Origin: Aphrophora alni
Taxonomy: Eukaryota > Arthropoda > Insecta > Hemiptera > Aphrophoridae
NCBI GenBank assembly: GCA_963513935.1
Contig: OY740774.1
Coordinates: 86,390,890 to 86,454,889, forward strand
Direction of reading: 5' to 3'
DNA: 64,000 nt
Numbering within the stretch: position 1 is the first letter of the stretch; each line of letters begins with the position of its first letter. Shown here in pieces: positions 1 through 11,214 of the stretch. The notes below the pieces were generated by a model. That model saw only the letters and a program-made list of their open reading frames with translations. It made no database searches and was not told the origin of the DNA. Both the position numbers and the translations under genes were made by a program.

Positions 1-700
1 GTATCCCCTAAATTATTTAAACTTCCGAACATTTATAACTTCGCAAGAAACAATATTTCAATACACCCAAGTCATAAAACTGCTTTATATTGATGTCGGT
101 AAATTTAGGTGCGATGATTTGTCTCCAAGATATGATTTACTTTAGAAGCTTCGTCTTAGACGATAAAACAGCTCAAAATCCGGAAAACACTCGACTACAA
201 AATCTTGAGAGCGTATTTTGTCACCTGTATTTTATTCTATGCTCGTATATTTTAGATTTATGAAATGTTTTTGTTCTCTTTCAAACGAGACGCCGTCTCG
301 ACGCTCCGTACGAGGCGCCTTAGGTTGATGTATAACTCCGATCTTTAGACAATACACTCCATGTTGTATTACTCCGCGAGACGATTTATAGTTGCATATA
401 TAATAGGTGGACTATTATATACTCACTGTTGTAAGACATATTGGGAGAGGGGGGGGGGGTTAAAGATTAAATGTTAAAGGGGGTAGTAAGGTAAAACATA
501 TTGAGAAACCCCATGTTGAGTTGACCCAGATGTCAGCAATTTTATTTTATGGCGGTCTTCCAATAGATTTCAAAAGTGCATTGTGTTAGAGTGCAAGCAC
601 GCCCACTACAAGTCCAGACGAGAAGTTGGAAAAACTTTAAAAGACGTGGAAATAACTTAGGGATTAACAAACCTTACATTAGTTTACAGTGTGGTTTTAA
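1..700. other. No gene seen
   Basis: AT-rich sequence without a supportable gene. A G run at about 449-459 and two nearby similar phrases ending in 'acatattg' (about 437 and 497) are the only visible structure. A locally CpG-rich patch lies near 288-320. Confidence 0.5.
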
Positions 701-710
701 AGTCCCGGCC

Positions 711-892
711 TTTAAAAAATTCTCGGTTATCTTCTCCTTTTAAAGGAATTATCATAAAATAAAGGCCCCTTAAATATTCTAAGAGTATCTGAATTGGAAG
801 AGAAAATGAGTGGGTCAGGAGAGATCTCTTAGCAAAGATGAAAGAGAGAGAAATAATCCGAGACTACTCGATGAATGTTGTAGAACAGTTCA
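711..892 (-). mobile_element. SINE family A copy, 5' truncated
   Basis: Reads as the reverse complement of the family A body: a run resembling 'ataaaataaaggcccct', then a degraded 'ggaagagaa', then 'gaaagagagag' and 'gactact'. The tRNA-like head is absent. It is the first of three same-strand copies within 850 bases. Diverged. Confidence 0.6.
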
Positions 893-954
893 GTATTGTC
901 ACTATCTTACTAATGAGAGGAGTTGTGTTGTTATATTTTGTTCTGTTACTAGCT

Positions 955-1186
955 ATTTAAAAGCAAAAACCACCCCGATCATCATCGCCTTATAAAAAAG
1001 GAAGATAGAAACAAAATATCCCTATCCCTCAAATACTCTTAAGCGTTATGGACGGAAGAGAACAACATTTGGTCAAGAGGGACCTGTTAGAAATGATTAA
1101 AGAGAGCTATTAACTCGGTATTACTTTAAGAAAGTGTAGATCCAGCTATAAGTCTCGGGATTGCCACACCCGTACTCAGTGTAAGT
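955..1186 (-). mobile_element. SINE family A copy, near-full body
   Basis: Shows all body blocks of family A in reverse order: 'catcatcgccttataaaaaa', 'ggaagagaacaa', 'tcaagagggacctg', 'gtagatccagct', 'tctcgggattgcc' and 'cccgtactca'. The order and spacing match the copies at 9006 and 39025 read on the other strand. No tRNA-like head beyond the 'tactca' block. Confidence 0.8.
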
Positions 1187-1230
1187 GAAAGAATGAGGCT
1201 TGTTTGTTAGTATTTACTTATATACATATT

Positions 1231-1545
1231 GTTTTAAAAAAAGAAAGTCTTTCTTTCATCATCGCTTTAAAAAGAAATGAGAAGAAAAAATAAAGAAAAA
1301 TAAATACCATAAAATAAAGGGCACTGAAATACTCTAATAGCGTCAGGGTAGGAAGAGAACAAAAGTTGTTCAAGATAGACCTGTGTTAGAAAAGAAGAAA
1401 TAGACTGAAGCTGATAATTGTTACGGCTTTGGATTAATAAACGTACTATTTGTGAGAATTTCTATTAAGTATTATTCTATTAAATAAAAAACCTAACCTA
1501 ACTCAAGAAAGGGTAGATCCAACTAGGGTATCTCGGAATCCTTCA
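1231..1545 (-). mobile_element. SINE family A copy, interrupted
   Basis: Body blocks 'catcatcgctt', 'ataaaataaaggg', 'gcgtcagggtaggaagagaa' and 'agacctg' are followed by about 85 bases of unrelated sequence (roughly 1420-1504). The last block, 'gtagatccaactagg', resumes after it. The unrelated part may be an insertion or replacement; it ends with a short CCTAA-like stretch. Confidence 0.65.
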
Positions 1546-2599
1546 ATTACCTTTAGTAACCTAATATTTAACAAATAATAGTCTATTTTTAATTATTGAG
1601 ATTTCGTCTGTAAAATTAACGTTAAATATACCGGTACCAATTAATCTAACAAAGGTTCTAAAAATAAAATATACATTCGTTACTTTAACGAATCGCTAAT
1701 CTTTAACGAACGTAATACAAAGACCGGTTCACATAATCACCGAACGATTCAAAGTTGGACAAATTACAAGGAAAAACTTTTCCCAATCAAAAGCCGTCAG
1801 TCGCGTATCTGGGAACGAAAAGTTTAATTTCCGTTGAAAATTTGCATCCAGCCGGTGTCTAATTTGTCGAACTGTAGGGTTGGGATGTGAGGGGAGGTTC
1901 CCATTAGACTGTTTCCAAACCATTAGAATTCGCCAATTTCCGATGTTTACTCATTCGAGGGTAAAGTCTCAACTCTTCGGGGCTTAATGAAAGAGATGGG
2001 GACCTTTCGCTTCGCTCCAGTAACTCCAAATGCATGCTGCGTAATTATCTATTCATATGAAAGTGGTTCCAATTTTAACTTTAAGTAGATTTGAAAGTTA
2101 ATGTTTGGGAAATGTGGCGTTTAGTAAATAAAGTTTTATGCTTGAATGTGTTTTTATACATATGACTTATTGTTTTCTTACATATACGTAATAGAAAGAA
2201 ATATATGTGTTGTTTCAAAATAAACTGTGTTTTCTGTGGATATATCCATATTTTTGTTCACTTAAAGTCACAAAAATAATCTTGATCAGCTTTTGGATGC
2301 TCTACAGTTCAAATTGCACTGGTTTTAATCAAATTTGATTTTGGCAACTGAGCATTTTTTAAATGTAAAACGATTTCAATGAAATGTATAACAAGAGACA
2401 AAAATTGATTAAATTTAATTAAAATTGTAGCATCAAAGAATTAAAACAAAACATATTGGTTGCTTTCCAACAAAAATTATGGAAGTTATAGAAGAAATTC
2501 CCAACTTTTCAAAATCGGCTTTATCAATTTCGTTGAAATTGATGTAAATAATAATAACCCAAACTTGTGTGCAAAATCGCAAAATAATCGGGCATTTCG
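1546..2599. other. No gene seen; CpG-richer patch
   Basis: No splice-flanked or family-like coding sequence. The segment about 1735-2040 is richer in CpG than its surroundings and carries a 64-codon open frame on the minus strand (1729-1923) that resembles nothing I know. It shows no repeat relationship to the rest of the window, so it is either unique DNA or a repeat with no second copy here. Confidence 0.4.
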
Positions 2600-2890
2600 A
2601 AAATGAACCTTAACCTCCAATTTTAAAACCCCATAATTATCAAATATAATTCACCTTTATGACGTGTTTATCTATAGCAACATGATCTTAAAATCTCTAT
2701 TTACACATAAAACTTTCAGATTTGATTGAAATAAAATATTTTTAGGGTTTATTTCCAAATTGTGTCAATTTTAATACTGAATTGTGTTTTTCTTTTTAAT
2801 TGCACATCGGTTTGTGCCACGTATCTTTATCAAAATTTTACCAAAATCGGTGAAGCTGATATGAAACAATTATGATGAATTAATCGTGAC
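2600..2890 (+). repeat. Family D dispersed repeat (old)
   Basis: Carries the phrase 'ttttaccaaaatcggtgaag' after 'tttgtgccacg', matching the 3' parts of the copies at 23.9, 31.7 and 35.1 kb ('aaaat..gaacgaaatcggt'). Such AAATCGGT phrases are common in old arthropod repeats. Borders uncertain. Confidence 0.4.
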
Positions 2891-3559
2891 AACCTAACCT
2901 ATTTGTTTTGTTTTGTTTAGGACTTTGCTACATTCTAGTAAAATGTTTTTGAATCGTAATTTAAAGAAAATTGCTCTCAAATTTAAGTTATTACACAAAA
3001 TATTAAGAACGTAGAAAATTAGATTTGTTTGGGCTGTAGAAGACAGTCAGATATAATTTCTTAAAACATTTTTGTAAAACTCAGGGGACATCAAAATGAA
3101 GATTTCCCTTCAAAACCTCGATAAAGACTTTTGACTCATAACTTAAATTTCTCTATATTACAGGAAAAGTAAAAAAAATAAAAATTTCACTAAAACGTCA
3201 ACCAACAGAAGATCCAACAGAAAAATCATTTATATTTTATCCAACTACTGGATTAATGTCGAGATCACAATTACATTTATTTCTCTGTTGAGATTTAACA
3301 ATAACGCTGTTAACCATTTTATAGTCGGAACACATCCAACACCTTTTGGAATGTGAAATGCATCGTGAATAGAATATATAATATACGTTTTATACAGTCA
3401 ATAAATATATATACGAATCAGTAAGCCAAAATAATGTGGTGTGATACAATATATTTCCATACCCTATAGTTCAAATCTCAATTGTTAAAGTTATGTACAG
3501 TACATTAGCGATTTTTTAATGTAGGATGTTGAGTGTTATCCTACATTTTAGAAACTCTT

Positions 3560-3800
3560 ATGAGCTCACTTTTTAGTACGTCATTGGCAATATTTAGAGA
3601 ACCTAGATAGTTTTTCATGTAGTCTTGGGTTAGATCCCTCTATTTCATCTTCCCTTTTTCTTTCATCAGATTTTTCTCAATAAACTGTTAATCTTTTCCT
3701 ATCCTGATGCTGTTAGAATATTCCAGGATGTTTATCCCCTTTCATTCCTCTTTTTATAAGACGGTAATGACTGATCGGTTCTTTGGTTTTAAACCACAAA
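3560..3800 (+). mobile_element. SINE family A copy
   Basis: Contains 'gagctcact', 'gagaacctagatag', 'ttcatgtagtcttgggttag', 'atcctgatgctgttagaata' and 'ataagacggtaatgactg' in family A order. It lacks the tRNA-like head. Confidence 0.75.
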
Positions 3801-4062
3801 GAAATATAGACTTTAAAGCAAATAAAATAATTTTAAAAAGGGAATATTGTAAATTTCTGTAAACAATAAATTGAGAATAATGCAAATGTTAAAATGAGTA
3901 TTAATGTTATTGCTTATTAAAACCTTATTGTGTTGTCATGCCGTTATTGCGTTAGTTGCGAGTGCATTTATTGATTAATGACGGAACACGGTATTGAGGA
4001 TGTATTTTTCTATTTAGTACATGATATATTGTCGTTAATTATTTTATACGAATAATATATTA

Positions 4063-4260
4063 GTGAGGGAATGTATGACTGGGCTAAAAAATAAACTAAT
4101 GTTGACGATTGGTGTACTTGCTCCACTCTACTGTACTGATGCAAGGGCAGAAAACAATATCGTCAATATCGCATATTTGAGTCACTCTATAATAGCCTCA
4201 GTGTACTGTAATGAGTTGAAACGAAAACAGACAAATATAAACTCAATATCGTATTTAAAT
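4063..4260 (-). repeat. Family C dispersed repeat
   Basis: Aligns by eye with 40860-41010: both have 'gggctaa', a 'ctctactgtact' / 'ctctgcactgtact' block, then 'gaaaac..at.ctcaat', then 'gtcactctataat'. The last parts are the reverse complement of the 118-bp satellite core at 39283-40204. An open frame of 74 codons here reads through the repeat and is not evidence of a gene. Confidence 0.55.
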
Positions 4261-4403
4261 ATCTGTGAATCCATCTCTTTCACCTAAGTAGCCTATTACT
4301 CTACACAGGTCTCTTTCTCCTTATCTCCTTCGATAACTGCCCCTCTAACCAATCTAGCGTTATCCCTCTCACCCTCCCTTTTCTGTTGTTCTAATTAAAT
4401 AGT

Positions 4404-4432
4404 AGCCTGATGGTGGCTAACGACGAAACATG
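4404..4432 (+). other. Hammerhead-like CTGA..GAAAC motif (weak)
   Basis: 'cctgatggtggc' is followed by 'gacgaaacatg', giving CTGA-T-GG, a short possible stem, then GAAAC. The G-to-A9 position of the hammerhead core (CTGANGA) is broken here. Listed because three better examples occur in the window. Confidence 0.25.
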
Positions 4433-4626
4433 CAGCTTATTATAATTGTGACTTACATGTAAATTATTTTATAGTTTCACAAAGAACTTTTTTACTTTAA
4501 ATAACACAAAATAAAAAGTGTGTTTTAGGTTTCAGCAGTCTTTTAAGTGAAGCATTATCTAAATATCCCTCTCAACATTTCCCTCGCTATTCTTTTGTTT
4601 AAAATATCCTCCCCTTTCACTACGAA

Positions 4627-4905
4627 ATGGATACCTTTATTAACATACTGTTAAATGGTTCGTTCTTAACCTTAACACGACTAAAAAGCATGGGTGAAAT
4701 CAATCTACTAGATCAAATTTGTTTAAAAGCCCTACTGGGCGCATTAGTGGTGGGGCCTAACCGGAGCATCCATCTCTCTAAACGCCACGCTAAATCTCCC
4801 GCCCCCACTTTACTCCCCATTCACCCCCCTTTGAAGGGATCAATACTCTCACTAAGTTGCACTCCCTCAACCCCCGTTACTCCCACAACCTACCTCTCGT
4901 TTTAA
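4627..4905 (+). other. Unrecognised 92-codon open frame
   Basis: An ATG-initiated frame of 92 codons in a locally C-rich stretch (runs such as 'ccccattcaccccccttt'). The predicted peptide is proline-, serine- and threonine-rich at its end, as expected from C-rich low-complexity DNA. No splice sites, domain or homology signal that I recognise. Probably a chance frame. Confidence 0.12.
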
Positions 4906-5224
4906 AATATTAGACATCTATATCAAAGTAGAAACAATTCACAATAACCAGACAAATAAAAAGAATTTAACTTCGTTTTAAAAATCTAGATGTCCAATTT
5001 TATTGTTGCAAGAAATAAGCTGGTAGACTTCTAGATTACAATTGCATTGAGAAACTTTTTTCTTTTAAATTATCCTTTTGTAGGACGTTTGGTCTTGGAT
5101 TATACAAAAATAGTTGAGTGAAATCATGTAATTTATCCAGCCCATCAATTTATCAAGAATGAATTAAGAGATTTAATCTACTACACGTAGATAAGTTAGT
5201 TTAAAACTGTTAACATGTTTATAT

Positions 5225-5345
5225 ACTTCTTAATTGTGTATAATTTTGATTTGATGACGTCGATTAGCGCCTAAATGGGCAGATAGATATTAAGAAGTAT
5301 CCACTCGCTTCGCTTGCGTCAGTGTTACTACCTGGTTGACTTTGA

Positions 5346-5410
<65 letters not shown>

Positions 5411-5830
5411 CCTCCATTTGGCTCGGTCGGATCTTGTAACTATAACAATATCATGTTTTCTCTAAGGCCAGGCTTTGAAATTACATTTTTAATCATTTCT
5501 TCACTATTTGTCATAGAAAAGACATGGGAGTTGGTACCTTTACGTGCAGAATTGAAATCTGCAAATCTGAATTTAATTTAGAGTATTAAAGTTGAATAAC
5601 AAAGAGATATAAATAAAAACACTTTGAAATGGTTGCCATTTTGATATTTTAAATTAAATTCTTTGTACTATATGAGCACATTACTGCCCTCTATACCAAA
5701 TTTAATGTTTCAATCTCATTTGTTGTGGCTTCTATCGTACTTACGTACAGACGACAACTGTAACAATGATGAACTAACACCAAACAGAAAATAACTTTGT
5801 CAAGTGAAGACACGTCAACAGACGCAAGAG
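5225..5830 (+). repeat. Family B dispersed repeat
   Basis: Blocks in order: 'ccactcgcttcgcttgcgtc', '(TA)n', 'cggatcttgtaactat', 'gaaattacattttta', 'gcagaattgaaatctgcaaa', 'gccattttgatattttaaa', and 'tatcgtacttacgtacagac'. The same order occurs at 9.5 and 11.2 kb on this strand and inverted at 25.7 and 32.8 kb. The (TA)n tract sits inside this copy only. No coding capacity or terminal repeats recognised. Confidence 0.7.
5348..5406. repeat. (TA)n microsatellite
   Basis: Uninterrupted AT dinucleotide run of 59 bases inside a family B copy; the other B copies lack it at this point. Confidence 0.95.
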
Positions 5831-6189
5831 TAAACCTCGTATACTTGCTAAATAATATTAAACTGTTTCCAATGATCTCCTCGAGAGTTGTCTGATTTGA
5901 AAACGCAATATTTGAACAGATTTTCTAATATAAGTATAATCATACTATCCACCATCTAGTTTTGTTAACATTATGTATTCTATGTCAGCGTTTGAACTTT
6001 ACTCTCTAGTATAACTTTTGTTATGCCCCTCCAAGGGGAACTGTGGGGGGGATTCAAATATCTTTAATGATACATAATATTCAAGATTTCATCATTTTGA
6101 GAAGAGAGAAATGTGATAAGAGAAGGCAATTAAATATAAGGCAATTATAGACAAAATGCCTAGATATCTTTAACCGTTTTTAAGACTCT

Positions 6190-6376
6190 CAGAAGCTCAC
6201 TGTACTTAGTACGAGCTTGAAATTCAGAGGGAGCCTAGCTGGATCTACGCTTTTTTCCGGTAGTCTTGGGTTATATCCCTCTCTTTCTCTTTTCTTGTTA
6301 GATTTCTCCTATCAAGGCCAGGGATTTTTGTCTATGATTTTTCTTTATAAGAAGAACAACAACAATAAATAACACA
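6190..6376 (+). mobile_element. SINE family A copy, internally deleted
   Basis: 'agcctagctggatctacgc', 'ggtagtcttgggttatatcc' and 'ctcctatcaagg' match family A, but the Pol-proximal 3' half is shortened and jumps to 'tctttataagaagaacaaca'. It ends in an 'aacaacaacaataa' tail, the kind of simple tail also seen at 33.96 kb. Confidence 0.7.
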
Positions 6377-6894
6377 AACTAAACGCTTTCTAAAGAATAT
6401 CTTTTTTTACACAGATCTCTTTTGGTTTATATTACGTAATAACTAATGCGGAAAAATTGCACTCACTTTCTCCCACACTCATTCACAAGAAACAAATAAA
6501 AATCAAAACTAATTATTTTTGCCATCTTCAAAAAAGTGTTTTTAATACTAAATAGAGATGAGAAATGAAAACAAATATAATCTTTCTTTATTACTTAGTT
6601 TTTATTTTTAAGTATTTTGAAAACTATTTATATTTTTAGATAAAGTCTTCGTTTGCTTCAGTTATCTCATAAACGGATTCTAAACATAAAATTGTAGTTG
6701 TAATTTTTGTTTTATTTTATTCTAATTATTTACTTTTTGTGAAATATTACATATTTGATTTTACTTTCGATTTCGAAGACTGGTTTTGGTCAGCAATATT
6801 TACAAAAACTGAAAATGTTTCATTAAGAGGACTAAAAGCATGAAATTACACTTTATTGCTTCAGGAATACCAATTAAGTTTTAATTTAAATTAA

Positions 6895-7495
6895 CTAGTC
6901 CGGGAGGACCAAAAATGTGTAAAATTAAAAACACTTAGTCTCAGTAAGATCTTTAAAGTTAACAAAAAATCAATTTCACTTCCCGAGAAGACCAAAATTG
7001 TTGAAATTAAAAACATACATAATCTCCAGGTAGATCATAAAAAAATATATATCTTGGAAGAATCACAATTGTTAAAATAAACAGTTATTAGCCTTAGGAC
7101 GACCAATAAAGCACATTTATGATATTTATTTAAGATATTGGTAATTTTCACCTGGTAGTACCAAATATATTAAAAATTCTTATTAGCACCAGGAAGATCG
7201 TTAAAGTAAATAAACAAAGTCAATTTCACGGCGCGAGAAAACCAAAAATGTTTAAACTAAATGAATTTATTACTTCCAGGAAGATCATTAAAAAAAATAT
7301 CCTGGATGGACAAAAAATATTAAAGTTAAAACACGAGTCTTAGGACCAGTAAATTAAATTTATAATATGTCCGGAAGGAAAAATAACAATAAAATTTAAT
7401 TAAAATTTATTTAACATTAATGAGACTGTCTTTAAGTAGCATAAGACTATCATTAAATAAAAAAAATAAAAAAAAAATCTGACCCGGTAGAACTA
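6895..7495 (+). repeat. Degenerate tandem repeat, period about 70-110
   Basis: A loose unit starting 'ccgggaggaccaaaaat' recurs at about 6900, 6982, 7055, 7150, 7230, 7301, 7371 and 7482, each followed by an A-rich stretch like 'ttaaaattaaaaaca' and often a second half like 'ccaggaagatcattaaa'. Units have drifted in length (about 70 to 111). No coding potential seen. Confidence 0.6.
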
Positions 7496-7526
7496 AAATC
7501 GTAAATTGGTTTTTTTTTTAACACAG

Positions 7527-7528
<2 letters not shown>

Positions 7529-7570
<42 letters not shown>
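7529..7570. repeat. (TA)n microsatellite
   Basis: Pure AT dinucleotide run of 42 bases, directly after the degenerate tandem array. Confidence 0.95.
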
Positions 7571-7573
<3 letters not shown>

Positions 7574-8070
7574 AAATATACTTTATATGCACACTGAAAT
7601 ATAAAATAAAACATCCCATTTGTTGTTAGTTTTATTCTACTATTTATTTTAAAATTTTGATATACAGTTACAGAAGCATTCTCGGCAACTCTGTTTTATC
7701 TTCTTTATTACTTGCATAACCTCCTCTGGGAAAGACATTGTAAATGTCAAGCAAGGGACATAACCTGGTTAGTGTGACATATCCCTACTGCGATCTGTCG
7801 TAGATTTGTTGAAACATGTCAGAACTTGTAAAAACTTGTCTTCATTCCCTACAACTCGACACAACGTTGTATATAATACGATAATAAATGCGCTAGTTAA
7901 AATAGGTTATGGAATTGTTTGGTTTATCTTCCAGTTTATGAATGTGACTTGTAAATGATAATATACAATGTGGTAAACAGAAGTTATTACATTTTATTTT
8001 TACTGTGCAGTGTGCACACTTATAGATTGGTTAGTTTACGTGACGATGTTACATAGACTGGAAAATATCG

Positions 8071-8394
8071 GTACGGCTTATTGGTAGCCTACGGCTTAAC
8101 AATGTCATGTTTTAATTGGTACGGCTTAACAATTTCATCTTTTAATTTGTACGGCTTAACAATTTTATCTTTTAATTGGTACGGCTTAACAATTTCATCT
8201 TTTAATTGGAACGGCTTTCCAATTTCATCTTTTAATTGGTAGGCCTACGGCTTAACAATTTCATCTTTTAATTGGTACGACTTTACAATTTCATCTTTTA
8301 ATTGGTACGGCTTAACAATTTCATCTTTTAATCGATACGGCTTTACAATTTCATCTTTTAATCGGCACGGCTTAACAATTTCATCTTTTAATTG
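8071..8394 (+). repeat. 30-bp minisatellite, about 11 units
   Basis: Unit 'tacggcttaacaatttcatc' plus 'ttttaattgg' repeats about 11 times with few changes; one unit has a small expansion ('aggcctacggctt', about 8240). The first unit is more diverged. Every frame is broken by the TAA in the unit, so it is non-coding. Confidence 0.9.
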
Positions 8395-8607
8395 TTTTTA
8401 AAATACGTACAAAGAGTCATTTTAAAGGTCTTTACTAAAACTAACTAAAGGGTTCCTTTAAAAATTCTTAATATACAGAGGATATTAATCATTAAGTGTA
8501 ATTTAAAGTGTAACTAATTATAATGAAAACGTTTGATTTATGGGCGTGTAATATAAAAATAAATGTGCAATATTTTCTCCTCATTGCATTAAGAAATACA
8601 GATTTCT

Positions 8608-8858
8608 TGTTGTTTAGAGGTAAAAAACCTTTCGGTCATCGTCGCCTTTAAAAAAAATGTTTTTGAAGTACATAAAATAAAGATCCCTAGAACATTAAAT
8701 ACTATCATTTTCGTGGTCGAAAGAAAACAAGAGTTGGTTAAGAATGTCCTGACAGTTAAAGTTTGAAAGAGAGATATCTAAAACATGACTACATCAAGAA
8801 AATTGTAGATACAGGTAGGGACTTCGGGATTTATATACCCTTACTCACTATAGGGTAC
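8608..8858 (-). mobile_element. SINE family A copy
   Basis: 'ggtcatcgtcgcctttaaaa', 'cataaaataaagatcccta', 'aacaagagttggttaag', 'gactacatcaag', 'ttcgggat' and 'ttactcactatagggt' appear in inverted family A order. It is 150 bases from the full-length plus-strand copy at 9006, in opposite orientation. Confidence 0.75.
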
Positions 8859-9005
8859 AAACCTTGAGGGTTTGTGGAAAACCGTAAGGATGCTCGACCA
8901 TCGTTGGATTTTAATTTTTTTTTTACAGGTGGTAAGATGTTTATGTGTAGTAACATTTTTGGAATGAAACTATGTTTTCATTCTCTTTAACACAGATCTT
9001 TTGAT

Positions 9006-9350
9006 AAGGTGCAGCATAGTTCAGTGGTAGAATCTTGCTGCAGTTCAGACTAGTGAAACTTTAAAGCTAAGCAAATTCAAGCCCGGTTCAACCGGTTATC
9101 ACATTCAGCGACTCACTCATAGTGAGTGTATGTGTGCGTACTCGAGAAACCTAGCTGGATCTACACATTTTTTCATGTAGTCTTGATTTAAATCGTTCTC
9201 TTTCATTTTCCCATTCCGGTGTCATTTGACCAACTCTCGTTCTCTTCCGACCCTGGCGCTATTAGCGTATTCGAGGGATAGGGATCTTTATCATACGTTT
9301 TTTTTAAAAGGCGATGATGACTGAAAGGTTTTACATCTTTAAAAAAAAAA
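9006..9350 (+). mobile_element. SINE family A, full-length with tRNA-like head
   Basis: The longest copy in the window. A tRNA-like 5' region (9010-9095, see separate entry) is followed by the family body: 'tcactcatagtgagtg', 'aaacctagctggatctacac', 'ttcatgtagtcttg', 'ccaactctcgttctcttccg', 'ctggcgctattagcgtattc' and 'ggcgatgatgactgaaagg', ending in an A-rich tail. This tRNA-head, unrelated body and simple tail layout is the standard organisation of tRNA-derived SINEs, which are copied by a partner LINE. The partner is not identified; none of the other copies keeps a clear head. Confidence 0.8.
9017..9093 (+). promoter_or_regulatory. Internal Pol III promoter (boxes A and B) of SINE A
   Basis: Box A-like 'tagttcagtggtag' at 9017-9030 and box B-like 'ggttcaacc' at 9085-9093, 55 bases apart, as in tRNA genes and tRNA-derived SINEs. 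The 5' part 'gttcagtggtagaat' closely resembles a tRNA-Gly D-arm (recalled similarity). The anticodon and T stems do not fold cleanly, so this is not called a functional tRNA gene. Confidence 0.65.
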
Positions 9351-9469
9351 TCAACCAGCAATCCAACATCAAAACCCAGTTGATTGTGTTGCGTTTATCG
9401 CATGTTCCCTACTCCTTCATCATCATTAGTCTATCGCTAATGAAATATAGACATTAAAATAAATTTATT

Positions 9470-10060
9470 ATAGCCATCATGGTACCTACCCAGCTCGAAC
9501 ATACGGTGTAATACAAGCAGATCGTCCCAATCTAATTCATAAAAGTTGGTTTTATGCTCCTTGTAGGAAATGCTAAATTGATAGATCAACATGAGTCTCA
9601 CCGCGTAGGGTGAGTTTGTTTAGTACAGATACGATTTTGGTGTCGTCTAGGCCCTTGTGGTTCTCGTAGATGTGTATGTATTGGCAAATGTTAACTGTGC
9701 TCGTATTAACGTCTGGGCTTTAAGTTATGGAGACTCTACTCGCTATGCTCTATACGGTGACTCTACTCTTTAGTAACTGTACGAATTAAATTGGGAGATC
9801 AAAGTTCGAAATTACATTTTTATTTTACATTAAATTCGCTATTTGTTATCGTAAATATTTGTGATTCTTATTGTTATATACAGAATTTAAATCTACAAAT
9901 CTCTACCTAATTTAGCGTGTTAAAAGTTGAATAACACACTAAATATGAAAACAACTTCAATCACTGCCATTTTGACATTTTAAATTTGATTTTTTTAAAA
10001 TTTCAATAGGGTGCTATATGAACCCTAGTTATGAAATTTCATATTCCTACGAATTTATTT
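9470..10060 (+). repeat. Family B dispersed repeat
   Basis: Begins with 'catcatggtacctacccagc' and 'aatacaagcagatcg' (shared with 41.5 kb), continues through 'gtctcaccgcgtagggtgag', 'gactctactcgctatgctc', 'gaaattacatttttatttta', 'cagaatttaaatctacaaat' and 'ctgccattttgacattttaa'. This copy shows that the 41.5-kb head and the 5.2-kb tail belong to one element. Confidence 0.65.
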
Positions 10061-10589
10061 GAATATCCCTACAACGCTTAACTTAAGGTTCAGTTGCTAA
10101 ATTGTATTAAATGTTTACGTAAGCTTATAATTCTCATAAACTTATGCTATGCTTGAGCTAAAGAAATATTCTTATTCATACTGTACTTAAGCCAAACTTG
10201 TATTCGCGTTATGCATACACTAAAGCTATGCTTATTCTAAATACATGCTTACGATCAAGGTATGTTTACCCTAAAGCTATTTAACCCCTATGAAGAGGTT
10301 TTAACTTTGATGTGGGAAGCTTTATTCTAGCCTGGAATAAGGATTTAGTAAATAATGTATGTAGGTGTAATACTTAAAGCCATGGCAGACTACGTTGTAG
10401 CTTATGCGAATTGTAAACTGAATACAATTTTTATAAACGAATAAAATTTTAGAATAAGTTATATTTTACTTGTTGTTTAAAGGTAATACCTCTAGGATAT
10501 CATCGTCTTATGAAACAAATGTATTGACGAAATCATGGTTCTTATCTAAAACCACCATACTGTAATATAAGCAGATCAACTATTTTATT

Positions 10590-11150
10590 ATTATGGATAG
10601 AACCGGGTTTCACCTGCTAGACACTTCAGCCTATAAGAACTTCGTATTCCTGACTAGCCTATTTCTATCCACCTGGTTAAGGACAGAATTTTCCTAGCCA
10701 GGTTGCTTGTTTCTAAAGGTCACATCTGGGACGAAGATCAGAGTTGTCTTCTACGTCCTATTCCTTCGCACTTTATAAGTATATGTTCTGCAGTTTCTAG
10801 GAGCTGGTTGCTCAGTCTGCATTAGAGTTTTCCTTGGAATAATCCCATGGTATTAACGAAGACTAATACATTTCTTTGATTTCGTTTACTTTGTGAAGTG
10901 ACGAACTTATAAAGATTCAAATCTAGTTGAACCAGTAATCCGTATAGTTTTCCCGTGGAGTATTTTGTCCATCTTTCCTTAATTTCTAAGTTTACCCATT
11001 GTTTTAGACTATCTTTTTCTACGGCTTTTGTTATTCGGCATACGGGTTCTGGATCAATGAAGGATATTTTTGGGTACATTTGTTGCCAATTTATCCGGCT
11101 TTTCGTTGCTATCGAAGCACGTATAGTTCCATTCAAGTATTACTCGGTTT
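10590..11150 (-). pseudogene. Non-LTR retrotransposon 3' fragment (RNase H tail)
   Basis: On the minus strand a 104-codon frame (11136 down to 10822) contains 'FIDPEPVCRITKAVEKDSL', then a tryptophan-rich 'KQWVNLEIKERW' and 'VNTMGLFQGKL'. Read on with a frameshift, the strand gives 'ETAEHILIKCEGIGRRRQL'. This order (GPEP-C-I-K-V, W....W, MGL...L, ETAEHIL..CE.L) is the RNase H / C-terminal tail of insect Jockey/I-type non-LTR retrotransposons (recalled family pattern). The reverse transcriptase and endonuclease are missing, a frameshift and stops break the tail, so it is a dead 5'-truncated copy. It lies between two family B segments. Confidence 0.7.
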
Positions 11151-11214
11151 TGAGTCGAAAGCTTAATTAAGGTTCGTAGCAGATGCTATACCTATCATAT
11201 CCGGTTTCATCTTG

